From NCBI GenBank assembly GCA_002900995.3, contig CM035305.1:3766467-3830466 (forward strand): a stretch of 64,000 nt of DNA, read 5' to 3'. Both the position numbers and the translations under genes were made by a program. The notes under the pieces are model-generated. The model saw nothing but the letters and a program-made list of their open reading frames with translations, had not been told where the DNA came from and did no database searches. Source of the DNA: Ganoderma boninense. Taxonomy: Eukaryota; Basidiomycota; Agaricomycetes; Polyporales; Polyporaceae. Positions 21,203-33,308 of the stretch are shown one piece after another (position 1 is the first letter of the stretch; each line of letters opens with the position of its first letter).

Positions 21203-22750
21203 AGCCTCCGACCGCCGCGATGGCGCCACCGTCAACGCACAGGGCCGCTCAACACCGGGAACAGCTCAGTGGTTTATCCCCTGCCTGCAGAGGTGAACGC
21301 CTGTCAATTCTTGCAAAGCCTGGGCCGAAACGCTCCCATGCATGGGCGCAGCAACTAGTAGGATGGCTAGGCAATTCAAGATAGTTCGCAACAAACCGAG
21401 ATCAGGATCCAGAGCCTGCTTGGCTGTTCTGACTGCTGTCTTACCTACCTCTCTTCATGTGATTTGGTGCGTCGCTCGCTGTTAGTGTTCATTGTACATT
21501 CTTGCCGCATCCCCGTTCACCTGATTTACGGATACGTCATGCGTTCGTGGCATCCGGACGTCCCGTTTGGTCACCGCTGATTTTATTTTGTCTACTGCCG
21601 TGCCTTGAATACATTCAAAGCTCTTCCCACTTCTCTGATTCATGAAAGCCAGGCGTGCGGCCAGGTCATTAAAAGCCACGACCCTCGTGCGGCTCCCTCC
21701 ATATTCGGCCCTCCTTTAGCCAGCGAAGGGGCCATGAAGATTCCAGACTGAGCGTCTGACCTAGCTTCTCTCATAGCAGCCAACTTCTCGCCTCTTCTCG
21801 CCCGCTTCCCATCACCAGAAGGCCAAAAAGACGCAGTGCGTGACCTCCTGTAAGTCTGACAAATACCTAACCGCTAGCCGTCTCCCTCTCGCTAACGCAT
21901 ATGTCAGGCATGCAGGCAACCAGTAAGCCAGTCACGAGTGTGGACGGCTGTCACTCCGCGTCTCTCGAGTGCCAGTCGGACATTCGGCCACGGGCAAACG
22001 CTGGGAACGCAAGCCTAAAGCCGGGCTGAAACCACAACAGCTCACTGGCTCGTTCGCGGCCGGATCGGCCCACGGAACAACGCTTGCAGCCGCCCTCGGT
22101 TCTATCGCCGCTTACGACTTGCCGACCCCGCATCTTTCACTGCCCCGCACTATTCCCCGCTGTCTGAACCTGTCACAACATCCATGTACGTCAGACGCTG
22201 AGCTGGTCAGCTGCTGCATGACCTCCTTCACCCCTCCGCCAGGCGAGCGGAGAAGCGAAGTGGCGTCGGCTCCCTGTTCCGCGTGATGTCAACACGGGCG
22301 ACAGTCCGACGACGCCCTTCTTACACTTTGGTCACGGTACGCATTTTGCTGGGTCTCCGTCAGCAGCTAAATCGCTCATGCCGCTGTGCATTCCTGATTG
22401 GGCAGGTTGCATCACATCCCCATTCACCAATTTGTGTCCAATGGCAGCCCTTCTCATGCTGCATTAGCGGGCGTCATGTGGTGGACGTTTAGGTATATAG
22501 CTTGTGGGGTAGTGCTGGCATGGGGTTCGCTGCCCATCTAGCATCCGCATTTGCCAGTATTCCCCACACCTTACCTCCGTCACCTTCACGAGAACCTAGC
22601 TGAAGCTCAGGACCTCATACCCCTTCAAGTCACCACCTGCGTACTCCTACTCGTCCTCCATCTCCGGCAACTCAGCTTCGACATCGATCGCCACGAATTG
22701 TCGCTGATCACACAATCCGGAACCAAATCACTAACACCACCATCTGCGCC
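21203..22750. other. Long intergenic region
   Basis: About 1.5 kb with no supported gene. A TATATA motif at 22494-22499 lies about 255 nt before the ATG of the next small gene and may be its TATA box. Confidence 0.35.
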
Positions 22751-23328
22751 ATGTTCACCAAGTTGTTCCCATCCCGGAGCTCCAGAGTGCGTACTACATC
22801 CGATTGCTCCCCTCATGAAACAGGTCGCTGACCTTGTTTGCCTCTGCACCTCCTGCACCTCTTCGTGCCGCGCGTACGATGCTATAGCGCTCCAGCTGTT
22901 CCGACCGACGGTCCTCGATCGACTCATATGAGTCTGGCGAGGCCTACGTGATCTCACTGGTGAGTCTCTGCGTGACGCGCGCGTGCTCCCCTACCCGCCC
23001 GCTGGCACGGTTCTCACAATCCCGGGTCCCCCATAATAGCCTTCGATGTACTCGCCGCCCACACTGCCCGTCGAACCTGCGTCCGACGCTTCTTCGTCTC
23101 AAGTGAGTGTTCCTCCCCTCCGATGCAGCCTTCATCACCCCGCGCCCCCATCACCCGCATCCCTTCCTCGCCACATCGGGCGCTGACCGCGGAACCTTGC
23201 TTGCTTGCACACAGGCCGAGATGCTCGAGGACGACAACTTCGCGTGGGGCCGCCCTGCGCGGCACCAGCGGCACACACAGTCGAAGCGGGCGCGTTCACG
23301 CTCGTCCTCTCGTGCGCATGGTCATTAG
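22751..23328 (+). CDS. Small Ser-rich four-exon protein, copy B
   Basis: Related to the gene at 6933-7393. Exons 22751-22786, 22888-22959, 23040-23102 and 23215-23328, all in phase 0, give 94 residues. It begins MFTKLFPSRSSR. The second exon has SSCSDRRSSIDSYESG and EAYVISL, which parallels S-S-R-R-S-S-A-S and IVYVQF in copy A. The third exon is Pro/Ser-rich. The fourth starts AEMLEDDNFAW and ends in an Arg/Ser/His-rich basic tail. Shared layout: hydrophobic-basic N-terminus, Ser-rich centre, Ala-Glu-Met-Leu-acidic-Asp-Asn-x-Ala-Trp motif and basic end. The Ser/Arg clusters could be phosphorylation sites. Function unknown. Confidence 0.65.
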
Positions 23329-24399
23329 CCATAGCCTCTCCCTCATTTGCCCATCCCGAGCTGCTCCGCCTTCCCTTCTTTTCTCCTCGTGGGCGGGCCT
23401 CGTGAATGGACTTAGGCTTCTTGCTCGGTTGCGATGGCGAAGTGATGATGCACGCCTGCTACGATCTGCTGTTGATGATTTCCCGGATGTTCCACGATTG
23501 TTCAAACTCTGTACTATACCCATTCCGATATCCGTGTACTACATACTGGGCCGTTTAAAAACTACTTTTCTCCCCCTCCGCCAACTCTCCACTGTGACCT
23601 ATCTAAGTAAGCAGAACAAACAAGCAAACAGCGGTCCGGATCGGCACCACAACCGAAACTGACAGCGTACACGCAACAAATGGCCCAGCGAAAGAGAAGA
23701 AATAAAATGATTCGTGACAGCGAAGCGGAGAGATGGATGAAAGAGACCCCTTCCGAGTTCCCCCGCGCGCATAATGAGCGATTCGTGTACGTGAGTGAGT
23801 AAGATGTGTGAATAAGATTACAGGTACATATGCGAGCAAGGAGCGGGAGCGGCGTGGGCTATGAAGGACAAAATGCAAATGCACAACCGAAGAGGCATAA
23901 TGATACGTGGGAGGGACGCCGGCGACGCCGGTCCCGGGAAGATACAAATACGAACATTGAACAACAAACAACAAGTACTATGTACTACTAGATGATGCGA
24001 TGCGCTAGGAGATACAGCACTGGCAGAGCACGGAACACACAACGCGGAACACGCCCAAAGGAGCGACGCGGTCCACGCAGGGCAGCGAAAAAAAGGATGA
24101 AAAGCTGGCAGCGGATGCAACGAGCGCGCGGGGTAGGATGGCAGATTTCCGGGTCGTAACGAGTCGTCAGGAGAGTCAGCAGCACACAGCACACTGCGCC
24201 CTCGGGTACTTAGGCGGGAGCGGTAGCCTCGTGCTATGTACTTGGCACTCGGCGTCGCCGGAGGACAGGCATCACAGTCTCCAGAACGACGGGTGGCAAA
24301 AAATGTCGAGGTCGGCTAGAGGCTTGGGCCTGCTTGGGCACGGGGCATGGGGATCCAGAACCAGAGGGTCTGGATGGACTCGCGATCGACGTGCAAAGT
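23329..24399. other. 3' intergenic region
   Basis: About 1 kb between convergent genes. Likely 3' UTRs; no supported coding frame or repeat. Confidence 0.4.
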
Positions 24400-26828
24400 T
24401 CAACGGTCGGCCTCGTGATACGATGGCGGTCTGCTATCGAAGCTGAGCCTGAGGCTCGCGTCCTGCGGCACGTCGAGGAACCCGAATCGCTCGCGGTCGC
24501 GGTCAGACATGACGATGCCCCCGCGCCGCCCGCTGCGGCTCGAGCCCGAGCCTGAGCCTGAGCTCTGCGACTGCTCCGCCTCGCGGTCGTGCCCGTGCCC
24601 GTGCGAGCGCGACGCGGACCGCGACAGCGACGCCTGTCGTTGTGGTTGCGGATGCTGGGCGTCGCGCGGCGGCTGCAGCGACGGGTCAATCGGGTCCACC
24701 TTCCTCCGCGGGGCCGCGGCTCGCGCTGTCGACGCCTTCTTCTCCTTCTCCTTCTCCCGCTCTCGCTCCTTCTCTGAATCTTTCCCTGGCCCGTTGCTCT
24801 GCCCCAGCGTCGGGCCCGGATTTCGTGTCGCCATCGGCATGAGCATTGTCGTACTCGTCGGCGTTGTCACCGTTGACGGCAGCGTCGACCCAAACGTGCT
24901 GGGCGACTGCATCCCCGAGTACGCGGACGCATATTCGCCCTTGTCCAGGTCCGACCCCGAACGCTGTCTCGTCACTGTCTGGGGCGCGACAGCGAGCGGG
25001 TTGACCACGGGACCTCCGCGAGGGTAATTAACCTCGAGGTCAGAGCCTGCGCGCCGCCGTGAGCCCGATGCGGGGGCAGCGCGGGTGTACGCGGAGTTCG
25101 AGAGGTCGGAGCCGGAACGTTGTCGCGAAGGGGGGTTCGTGCGGCTATACGTTTGTTGTTGTTGTTGGCGTTGTTGCTGCAGGTGTTGTCGCCTCTCGCG
25201 TTCCAGGTCGGAGTCAGAGCGTTTGCGCGTGGGAGTGGTCCCGGAGGCGTATGCGTACCCGCGCGTCGCGGCGGCGAGCGCGGTCGAGGATGCACTGGGG
25301 GGTGGGATCGTCACCGACGGGTTGGTGTCGGAGCGCTGGCGCATGAGGTTGGGGGAAGACGAGGAAGTGTACGCCTGTGCGGCTGCGAAGGGGTGACTAG
25401 GGGGCGCGGAGAGGTTTGGCTCAATAACTGAGAACCGGCCCATATCGAGGAAGGTATCGCTGTAGTCGGGAGAACGCTGCGGCCGCACTGGGGGAGCTGC
25501 AGGCACGGGGAGAGGAGGAATTGGAGGTACTGGTGGGACTGGAATGAAGAAGGTGGCCGAGTCTGGGGGCGCGCTGCCCAAGTTCCCAAAAGACGAGGAG
25601 GGGCTTACGAGCTCTGCGCGGGCATACGGCAGACGAGTCTGGATGTTAGTCACGGAGGGGAGAGGGAGAGGCTTGTTGAGACTTCGCGTTGAGGGCGTGG
25701 TGGGGAGCGACGTGTTCGATGTGGACGCGTTTGAAGGCCCCCGTTTCCTCCGCCCGTTGGAAGGTGCCCGTCGTGCCCCGTTCTGCCCGTCGTCCTCATC
25801 TCCTGCCCATGTTCCCTCCACCCAGCCGCTGGTGTTTGGGTCTTCCTGGTCCATAGGAGCGGCATCTGAGGCAATAACGCCGTTTTGAGAGCCAGGCTGC
25901 ACGTTCTTAGCCCGTCGTCGGCCGAGGTAGATGATAGCAGCAATAAGCGCAACAAGACCCAAGACTCCGCCGAGAGATGCGACGACAGCGATGATAACGG
26001 TTCGTCTCGAGGAGGAGAGACCGGAGGCATTTGATACAGCCATGGTTTGTGGAGAAGAGGACGGAGAGGACGGAGAGGGGGAGATAGACATACTGGTGGG
26101 CGTGGGAGACGGTACGGGTGGGTCGGAGGTTGAGTTATCAACTTGTCTGTGGGCGTGTCGGATCAGTAAAAAGTTGGGGTGGGAGACAACATGTGGGAAG
26201 GACTAACGTATACACAATGTAGTCAAGGAGAGTGAGGGATTTGTTGCCGTTTACTTCACCGTTGACGATGGCAATCGTGTGAGGCCCCGGAGAAAGAGAA
26301 TTATTGACATAAACGGGGGTGTTGTATAAGTAGGTGGTGTCGCCCGTTGGAGGTTGGCGGAATGTGCCGACAATAACATCGTCTATGAGAAAAGTCATGT
26401 CCGTCGGGCGAGGTGAAGGAGTGTGTAACAATACAATAGACATATACCGCCACACCTGGGATGGACGGTGAACGATGCTCGGGCCGGGAATGGAGTGGGG
26501 AGGGTGAGAGGAGAATGGACGTACCCGTGAAGGAAAAAGTGGCGAAGGCGAGCTGCTGGTCATCTGGGAGACTAGAATCGTTGAAGGTGGAGTCGTGCCA
26601 GGTGCCATTGAACGCAAGAGAGTTGTTGGGGTGAGCGGTACAGCCAATGCAGGACTGACCGAGTTGCCATGCCCCTTGGGGTTCGTATATTATTTGCATG
26701 CCATTTGAAGGGTCTCCAAAGGTATCGTCTACAGTGACATTGACGAGGGCTGCGGATGCTTGAGGAACGAGGTGGGAAGCGGATAGGGAAAGAAAAAGCA
26801 GGGATAGAAAGTCTAAAGGCAAGCGCAT
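24400..26828 (-). CDS. Single-pass membrane protein with extracellular beta-sandwich-like domain and long cytoplasmic tail
   Basis: Typical basidiomycete surface protein of unknown role. The signal peptide begins MRLPLDFLSLLFLSL. The extracellular part starts L-V-N-V-T-V-D-D-T-F-G-D-P and has a Cys pair around C-I-G-C, several N-x-S/T sites and GVAVYVYCIV. A Ser/Pro-rich stalk leads to the transmembrane helix VIIAVVASLGGVLGLVALIA, followed by basic GRRRAK. The cytoplasmic tail of about 500 residues is Ser/Pro/Gln-rich with repeated RQRSGSDL-like units, possible kinase sites. Introns lie near 26527-26452 and 26212-26148. One base is out of frame near 26395: VAVYVY and DMTFLIDDVIVGTF are in different frames with no room for an intron. 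Confidence 0.75.
24860..25240 (-). repeat. Degenerate R-x-R-S-G/D-S-D-L tandem motif in the cytoplasmic tail
   Basis: Inside the membrane protein gene the tail carries at least five spaced copies of a motif of the form K/R-R-x-S-D/G-S-D-L (for example RKRSDSDLE, RQRSGSDLS, RRAGSDLE, RQRSGSDLD). This suggests repeated basophilic-kinase or 14-3-3-like sites. Confidence 0.5.
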
Positions 26829-29007
26829 TGCGGGGGATTAGAGGGTGCAGCGGTCGGGGGACGGAGCCCGAGCCCCGAGGGGGTCTATGAAGGAAGAGGG
26901 GGAAGGAAGCCAGCGGAGGGCGGTGCAGGGGCGGGACGGGGGGCGAGGAGAGGAGAAGGGGGAAGGGAGACATGGGCTGGTAAGACGGCGAGGCTCAGGA
27001 TGGTTGCGGGGATGGCTCGGGTCGCATGTCGTCTTCTGTCACGGCCCAAACCATCCTCTCCCACTCCCCATCACACCCACAATCCCCTCTCCTAGCCGCC
27101 CGCCGACTCCCGCATTCACGTGGCTCTCCTCCTCTCCGTCCGTTCCCCTTCCGCGTCGGCCACAGCACACAAACCCCTCGAGTAGTATCTGCAACTCTTG
27201 CCCTTCCGAATTTTCTCTCACCTATCCGCGAGATCCGGCTAGCTCAATCTCTTCGCCTGGCTGTACATGCTGTGACATCCAATCATCTGTCAGAGCGCTG
27301 ATACCCACCCTCGGTTTGGTAAATGCGGTCGGTCGACCAGTTCGGTCCGTCAGTTCGCCAGACAGCCACCGTCCACCGACCCAATATTCCTGCCACCGAT
27401 CGCCCGACCCACGACGCCTCTCTGTCCGCTTTTCGCACAGCACGTCGCTACGCTCCCGTCCTCCGCATGCAAGCCTACGAACCACGTCCGTGCAAGGCAC
27501 AGCGTGCGACAGAAGAAGCTCGGGTGAAAGCTTGCACCGTGGACCGATCCATCCTCCGCAGGCCGCCACATCCTTCGACCAACTTCCCAAAGGGCAATGC
27601 GCGTCCTTGCTGTCCGAACGCCGCGTTCTCCTCTCACACTCTGTCAGATAGCCATGCCCACCTCGTCCAGCTCCCCGCAGTCGATGTGCCGCAGTGCATG
27701 CGCCTACGCAGCCTGCTATCCTGAACTCGGCGTTTTTGGTAGGTGCTGAAGCTTTTGGCTTCCGTCTACACAGGGTTCTGTCCTCAGATGTAGCTCATCT
27801 AATGAGTGCGCAGTACGAGGGCAGTACCTTCACGGTACCGTACTGTGACCGTATGACGGTCGTATGCTTACAGCGCGAGGTATCCTGTGCCTTCCCGTGT
27901 CTGTGTATACGTATACCTGGCTCTGGCTGAGACGGAGCCTCACCACGCTTCGGAGCAGAAGTGCGGCATGACTGTGAACCACGAACCACGGCACACAAGG
28001 CCAGACGCGGCGTATCCTGCGAATGGATCCGTTGAGTTCTGTTCAGTCCCGTCTGATCGTCGGCCGAATTTGAATGGCAGTCACGCATGCCGTCGCACGC
28101 ACTATTGATTTCGTTGGTTGCACCTTCGTCAGCCTATCATATCTGGCTCTCAAAGGGCTTCATTTTAGTGGATAATCTTGTCGAACGAATCCAACAGAAA
28201 CAAAAAATTTTGCGATCTATATTCCATATTCCATCTTCCGCGGGAAGCAAATGGTGGCGCAGATTAGTGCTCCATCATCTAATCACTCACAGCAAGACAG
28301 ACGTTGCGGTAAGGACATGACGACGTGGCGCAGCCATTTCTCTGGAAGAACTTCGCAGTGGTAGCATACTTCTCAATGGCGGCGGAAGTATTGACTTTCA
28401 GCGAGCGGCGGAGATCCGCGAGGAACGCTGCACTTGTGCTACGCCGTCCACGCGCACACGTGATCGCGTTCGTCCCCATGCCACCGCGGTTCGATAGTCT
28501 CCGCGAAGCACTAGCTGCAGGAGCGCAATCAGGAAATTCCGCATTCCGGCACACACGACACGCCAGTGGCCGCCGACTCGCCGGGTCGTTCCCTTCCCGG
28601 CTCTTCAAACCACTTGGCACAGCTTGGCATCCCTCCCGTTCGCGTTCCTCGAGCTCAGAACGAGAGCGCCGTGGCGGAGCGATCCACATTGTGCCACTCC
28701 AAGTCTGGGAAGTCCGAAATTCAACATGATGAACAGTTGAACCTCGTCGCGATCATGAGACGGCGGCGCGCACAAAGATCCTCCATCGCCCTCAACCCCC
28801 TGGCGGATCCCTGATTCGAACTCCCTTCCCTTCTGACAGGCCTCAGCTTCTTGATACCTCCTCGATCTCTTCTGCCGCCGCCGCCTTCCCGTGGTGCGGC
28901 GTGCCTGTCAAGGTACGTAGTGCGACGGCACAACACTTATCAGCATGGAAACCCACACCCTCCAGACGGCAGCCGCAACAAAGGCCTCGCCGTGAGCAGC
29001 ACGCCGT
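26829..29007. other. 2.2-kb region without a supported gene
   Basis: Long frames on both strands here (for example 26845-27651 plus) are low in complexity, rich in Arg/Ser/Pro and mutually overlapping, as expected from GC-rich noncoding DNA. I see no splice-consistent gene, no repeat and no tRNA. Confidence 0.35.
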
Positions 29008-30113
29008 TCAAACTAGCACAGACAAGTACGCACCGCGACCTTGTTCGCTCCGGGCCCGCTCGTCTGCAAAAAGTTCCCGCGGACCGACGTCCCCGGCCGC
29101 CGCTTCGAGCTCTCGTGCCGCCCTGAAGCCCGTGCTTGGAGTCCTAGCCAAGCCCCCGTCTCCGTCTCCTTTAACCCACCGGCTCTCCGGCGGAGGTTGT
29201 GTACCCGCACCCGCACCCGCGCCCGCCCCAACGCTCCGACGGTAGAGCGCGGACGGGGGGAGCCGTCCCCGCTTGTAGTGCCTCCAGAGCTTTCTCCACA
29301 TGGCGATCGCGATGCCCACGACGAGCATGCCGCCGACCACGCACGGTATCGTGATCGCGTACACACTGCTGGGCGAGGTGGCGGCGACGTTCGAGCTCCA
29401 GTGTGGGTCGGACGTGGCTGAGGGCTCGGAGAGGAACGACGTCGAAGACGCGCCGGTGGTGCTGCCGCTAGTCGCGAGTGTCGCCGAGTCGTGTCCCACT
29501 CTGGATCGTGAGGGTGTGCGCCGCGAGCGGGAGCGCCTCCAAAGTGAATAGCAGCACGTCGTACTCGTACGCGCGGCTCGTGTTCGCCTCGAGGGCGAAC
29601 GTCGCCGCGCGCTCGCCGTCCAGGTAGAATGCGAGGTCCGTCCGCCAGAACGGCGCGATGATGCCGTACACGTACACCGCCGAGCCTGCATACATATTCC
29701 CAGGTTTAGTACGTACGTATGCATGCGCTACGCGAGGGACGTGATGCATGATGCAGATGCACATGTTGGGGATGGAAGGAAGAGGGTGCAGACGCACCGT
29801 TGAACGGCACCCTCGCCGTGAAGACCTGGCTCTGCCCGCCAGTTTGTGAGGGGAAGGACGCGCCTTCGTGCCACGTCTCCCCCGACGCGCGGGACGCGTC
29901 CGGGTGCGCGGTGCAGTTCATGCATAGGCTCTGGTTCCCGGACTTCCATGAGCTCGCCGGTTCGTAAAGGATGATATCTCCAGTCAGCGGGTCACCGCTT
30001 GTATCATCGATCGTCGTATTGACGAGCTGTGCGGACGCCGGAGATAAGAGGCATGCCAAAGGGGGCAGCACGAGCTTGAAGATGAGGAAGTAGGACGACG
30101 GGCGAGGACGCAT
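29008..30113 (-). CDS. Single-pass membrane protein, paralogue of the 24.4-26.8 kb gene
   Basis: Same plan as its neighbour. The signal peptide begins MRPRPSSYFLIFKL. The extracellular domain opens QLVNTTIDDTSGDP, compared with LVNVTVDDTFGDP in the paralogue. It also has a Cys pair in CMNCTAHPD and the strand AVYVYGIIAPFW followed by LAFYLDGE. After a Ser/Thr stalk comes the membrane helix I-P-C-V-V-G-G-M-L-V-V-G-I-A-I-A-M-W and then a short basic tail of about 100 residues, much shorter than in the paralogue. One intron lies near 29800-29690. The frame changes by one base at about 29487-29497, between HTLTIQSG and HDSATLATSG, with no usable intron. Two tandem-oriented copies within 6 kb suggest local duplication. 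Confidence 0.7.
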
Positions 30114-30227
30114 GCTTGACTGCTGGCACTGAGTAGTCACACCTTGCGCGGCCGCGTCTAACAGTACGTCGCAACATAAGGAATTCGTCAGATAATACCG
30201 GAGAGAGTAGGGGAAGAGGACCGTACA

Positions 30228-30600
30228 TGAAGGCGGGTTGTGGGAGACCTTCGTCCACAGGACAGAGCTGGAGAGAACAGTGGAGGTGCTAGTCAACAGC
30301 ATGTTTACCTTCTGATCAATCATGCCCAGGTTCTATACACCCAGCATACCCTCGGTAGAAAATCCCCAATCAAAGTGATGGACACAAAAGACATGCTCGG
30401 GCACAGGCGGAAGACAAATTTCGATTGCACATTTGGTGAAACAACTATACCAGAGTACCAACGATGCAAGAAGTTGCCAGACCAGCCTCCAATCAGAGCC
30501 TTGCTGCCAGATGCGAGGCGAATAGTATGTATTATAGATGCGTGAGTACGTTGCGGCCGCGTTGCAATAAGTAATACGCAAGACGACGCGCACATGTGGT
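30228..30600 (+). CDS. Possible small gene with one good internal exon
   Basis: Weak candidate. A segment at about 30329-30541 is bounded by CAG and a GTGAGT donor. It encodes a coherent polar stretch (VMDTKDMLGHRRKTNFDC, then TTIPEYQRCKKL, then ARRIVCIID). A possible first exon begins with an ATG at 30228. I cannot define a convincing last exon. It could be a fragment of a decayed gene. Confidence 0.25.
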
Positions 30601-30834
30601 CCAGATGTTGCTTGCTATCAACGCCAAGGAATCGTGCGTAGGTGTGGGCGATATGATGACGTCATGAACAGAAGCCGCGTGTGACCGGGACCTGGGGGAA
30701 GCGCAAAGCGCAGGAACGGCATCCAGATGTTCAGTTCAGAAGCTGATTTGAAGACCCAGAGTCCAGACCATACGAATAGCGGTCGGATGGTGAGATTAGG
30801 GCCTAAGAGTGCGAAAAGAGATCCCCAGTAGACT

Positions 30835-33308
30835 TCAGAAGAACCCAAATAGAGATGTGAGTATGCGATTCTTGCTTTCCGTGTCGTTGCAATCCCGAGT
30901 GTAGATGAAAGACCGAGTCTGTTCGCTGCTGACAGGAAGACGAACCCACGACTCCTTAGCCTTCAGGCTGCCCATGCCCGGGCTCAGTTTCTTGGCTTCG
31001 TTTGGGGTCAAGGCTAGAGTAACATTGGAGCTCGAGCAAAGTGTGGAAAGGAGAGGCCTGTTGCTTGCGTCGTAGGTGCATCTGGTGCTGGTATTCACGT
31101 TGGTAACCTCGATAGTTGGGTGGGTGCTAAGGCTTGATTGATGTTCTTCCGTATCCGATGGCGGGAGAGTCTCCTGCAAGTGGGAGTGATCCATCGATGA
31201 CGTGAGTGCCTTAGGCTGAGTCCATTGGAACCATGGATGCGGAACGTCTTGCACCGTCTTGTACGAAGGACCGAACTCAACGTCATGAGCGCTCAGAGCC
31301 TGTCACAGAAATGGTGGTGAGTTGACCAAGATCCTACGCGTAGGGTAGACGTCTCGCACTCACAGGTTCGTCACCTTCGTGAGCGTACCAGTGAACGGCT
31401 CGTCTTGCAAAGCACTTTTTTGTGACCGCGTCCCAGTCACTAAATGTAGAAGATATCAGGGCACGAGGGCTCGACGACAAAGGGACTTGTGGCATACACA
31501 GATTGGAACCATGGATGCGCCTTGATCTGCTCGATGGTGATGCGCGTGGACGGGTCTTTGTCGAGAAGCTTGCGGATGAGGTCCTTCGCAGAGACGTTGA
31601 GGGTCACGAAACCATCGAACTCAACAGGATTAGAGAGGACCAAGCAAGTTATCTGGCGCCTGTTCGACTCTGGCCTGATGTCAAAAGGGAGCTACCACGG
31701 ACGTCAGTCGATCCTCGAGCTGGACAGGAGGAAGGCGCGCCTTTCCCAAGAGCATCTCGTATAAACACATCCCGATACCCCACACGTCGGCCGGGTACGA
31801 GACAGCCCGTCTACGAATTGCCTCTGGCGACATGTATGCCCAGGTGCCGCCCAAAGACATTGTATAGTCTCTCTCTGCACTTCTGCTGAGATGGAGCGAT
31901 CGATGGATGCCGGATTTCGGATGCCCAGAGGGATTGCGAGGCTCCCATCGGGGATCGCCTCTCCATGGCGCATAGAAGCATGGGCCGAACTGCCGTGCGA
32001 GCCCGAAATCGGCCACTTGCACATGATCGTGCGCGTTCAGCAAGATGTTGGATGGCTTCAGGTCACGATGAATAATCCTGCGGGAGTGAAGCTCCTCGAT
32101 GGCAAGGACCTTTCAGGTCCTTCAGTTCAAGTCTGTGGACAATACTCGGGGTGTATGCGCACCAATTGAACAATGTATCTCCGAGCATCTGGTTCCGGCA
32201 ATCCAGCGGGCATTGCTTTGTAGATTTTCTTTTCGAGGTTCCCTTCTGAACAAAATTCCTAGCAGAGAGTCAGCAAGTCTATGGTAATCATTCTAAGACA
32301 AAACCCACCGTGAGTAGAAAGAAGTGTTGTTTGTCTTGAAAACTAGCTTTGAGCTGAAGGAACCACGGACTGCCCACGAGGTGGCGCATCGTATCTTGCT
32401 CGGTGAAAATAAAGGGATACTCGTGCTTGCGAAGGTCGGCTTTGTTGACCACCTTGAGGGCGAAGTACTGGCGTGTGTTTTCGTGTACCACGAGAGCCAC
32501 TGTGCCCATCCCTCCAACGCCAAGGATCCTATGTACCCGAAACATGGTTGGAGATAGCGGAGGGGTGGGAGATTTGGTAGGGAGACGCGCCCTAGCCGAT
32601 TCCTTGAGGCGTCGGAGGGCAAAACTGTGAGAAACGATGGCTATAGAAGAAGAGAAAAATGAGTGTGAGGTGTCCTCTCTCGGCGCGTCTTTTCTAAATA
32701 ACCCACAGAGTGCTTCGACATTATTGAGACGCTCGACCTGGCAAGTCAGCTGCGTAGTAAAAAGTGTTGAGCGCGGATGGTTAAGGATCACGACTAGAAC
32801 TAACCATCTCCCCCGTGGAGTCGAATTTCATCTTCACATGAATATTCTCTTGATGAGGAAGGTTCTTGCTTGAATCCACAACCAGATTCATCGTCTCGGC
32901 TCCCTGATAAATGCTAAGGTGAGCAGTAGAGTTGCATCACACTGTCATATGCAAACATACGAGGGCAGCTCCATGCTCGATCCTGTTGGTTGAAGCAACC
33001 TGAATGGGTTTGGGAAATTGTCGCGGTGAGCTGACGGGACCTATGATTTATGACTTGCATCTTACTTGGACGTGCGAATGAATCTGGAAGACTTGAACAT
33101 CAGGGAGCATGCTTTGAATGTAGGAGAGAGCGCCGAAGAAGACCATATCGAAGGACTGTGCTGAAATTATGCTGAGGAATGTAGTGTTGTGGCCGAAGCA
33201 TTGCACCCGAACGGAAGGGGATTCGCCCACAGCTGCACGGACAATGGCTGGCTGACTATGGCGTTGCACGCTACCATGTTCAGGAAGAGGCTGGCATTGA
33301 AATGACAT
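30835..33308 (-). CDS. Ser/Thr protein kinase with N-terminal extension
   Basis: Kinase core: glycine loop [13 protein letters not shown], Lys in FALKVVNK, catalytic loop [24 protein letters not shown], activation segment [12 protein letters not shown], and [14 protein letters not shown]. Hydrophobic C-terminal motifs P-H-P-W-F-Q-W and H-P-W-F-Q-S follow before a Ser/Thr-rich tail ending at 30835. Upstream of the core, spliced minus-strand exons (33308-33069, about 33024-32962, 32914-32815, then from about 32757) form a roughly 200-residue region I do not recognise ([20 protein letters not shown], then [10 protein letters not shown], then [12 protein letters not shown]). The ATG at 33308 is the first in this frame, but an earlier exon is possible. 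It resembles the kinase at 19.7-21.2 kb in core layout. Confidence 0.75.

Noticed and set aside
23123..23662. 179-residue plus-strand frame over copy B
   Set aside because: Crosses the small gene in another frame and ignores its conserved splice sites.
26845..27651. 268-residue plus-strand frame
   Set aside because: Low-complexity Ser/Arg/Pro/Thr sequence, overlapped by equally long frames on the other strand; no motif or splice support.
28780..28870. B-box-like GTTCGAATC on the minus strand
   Set aside because: The flanking bases cannot form a T stem, and no cloverleaf fits.
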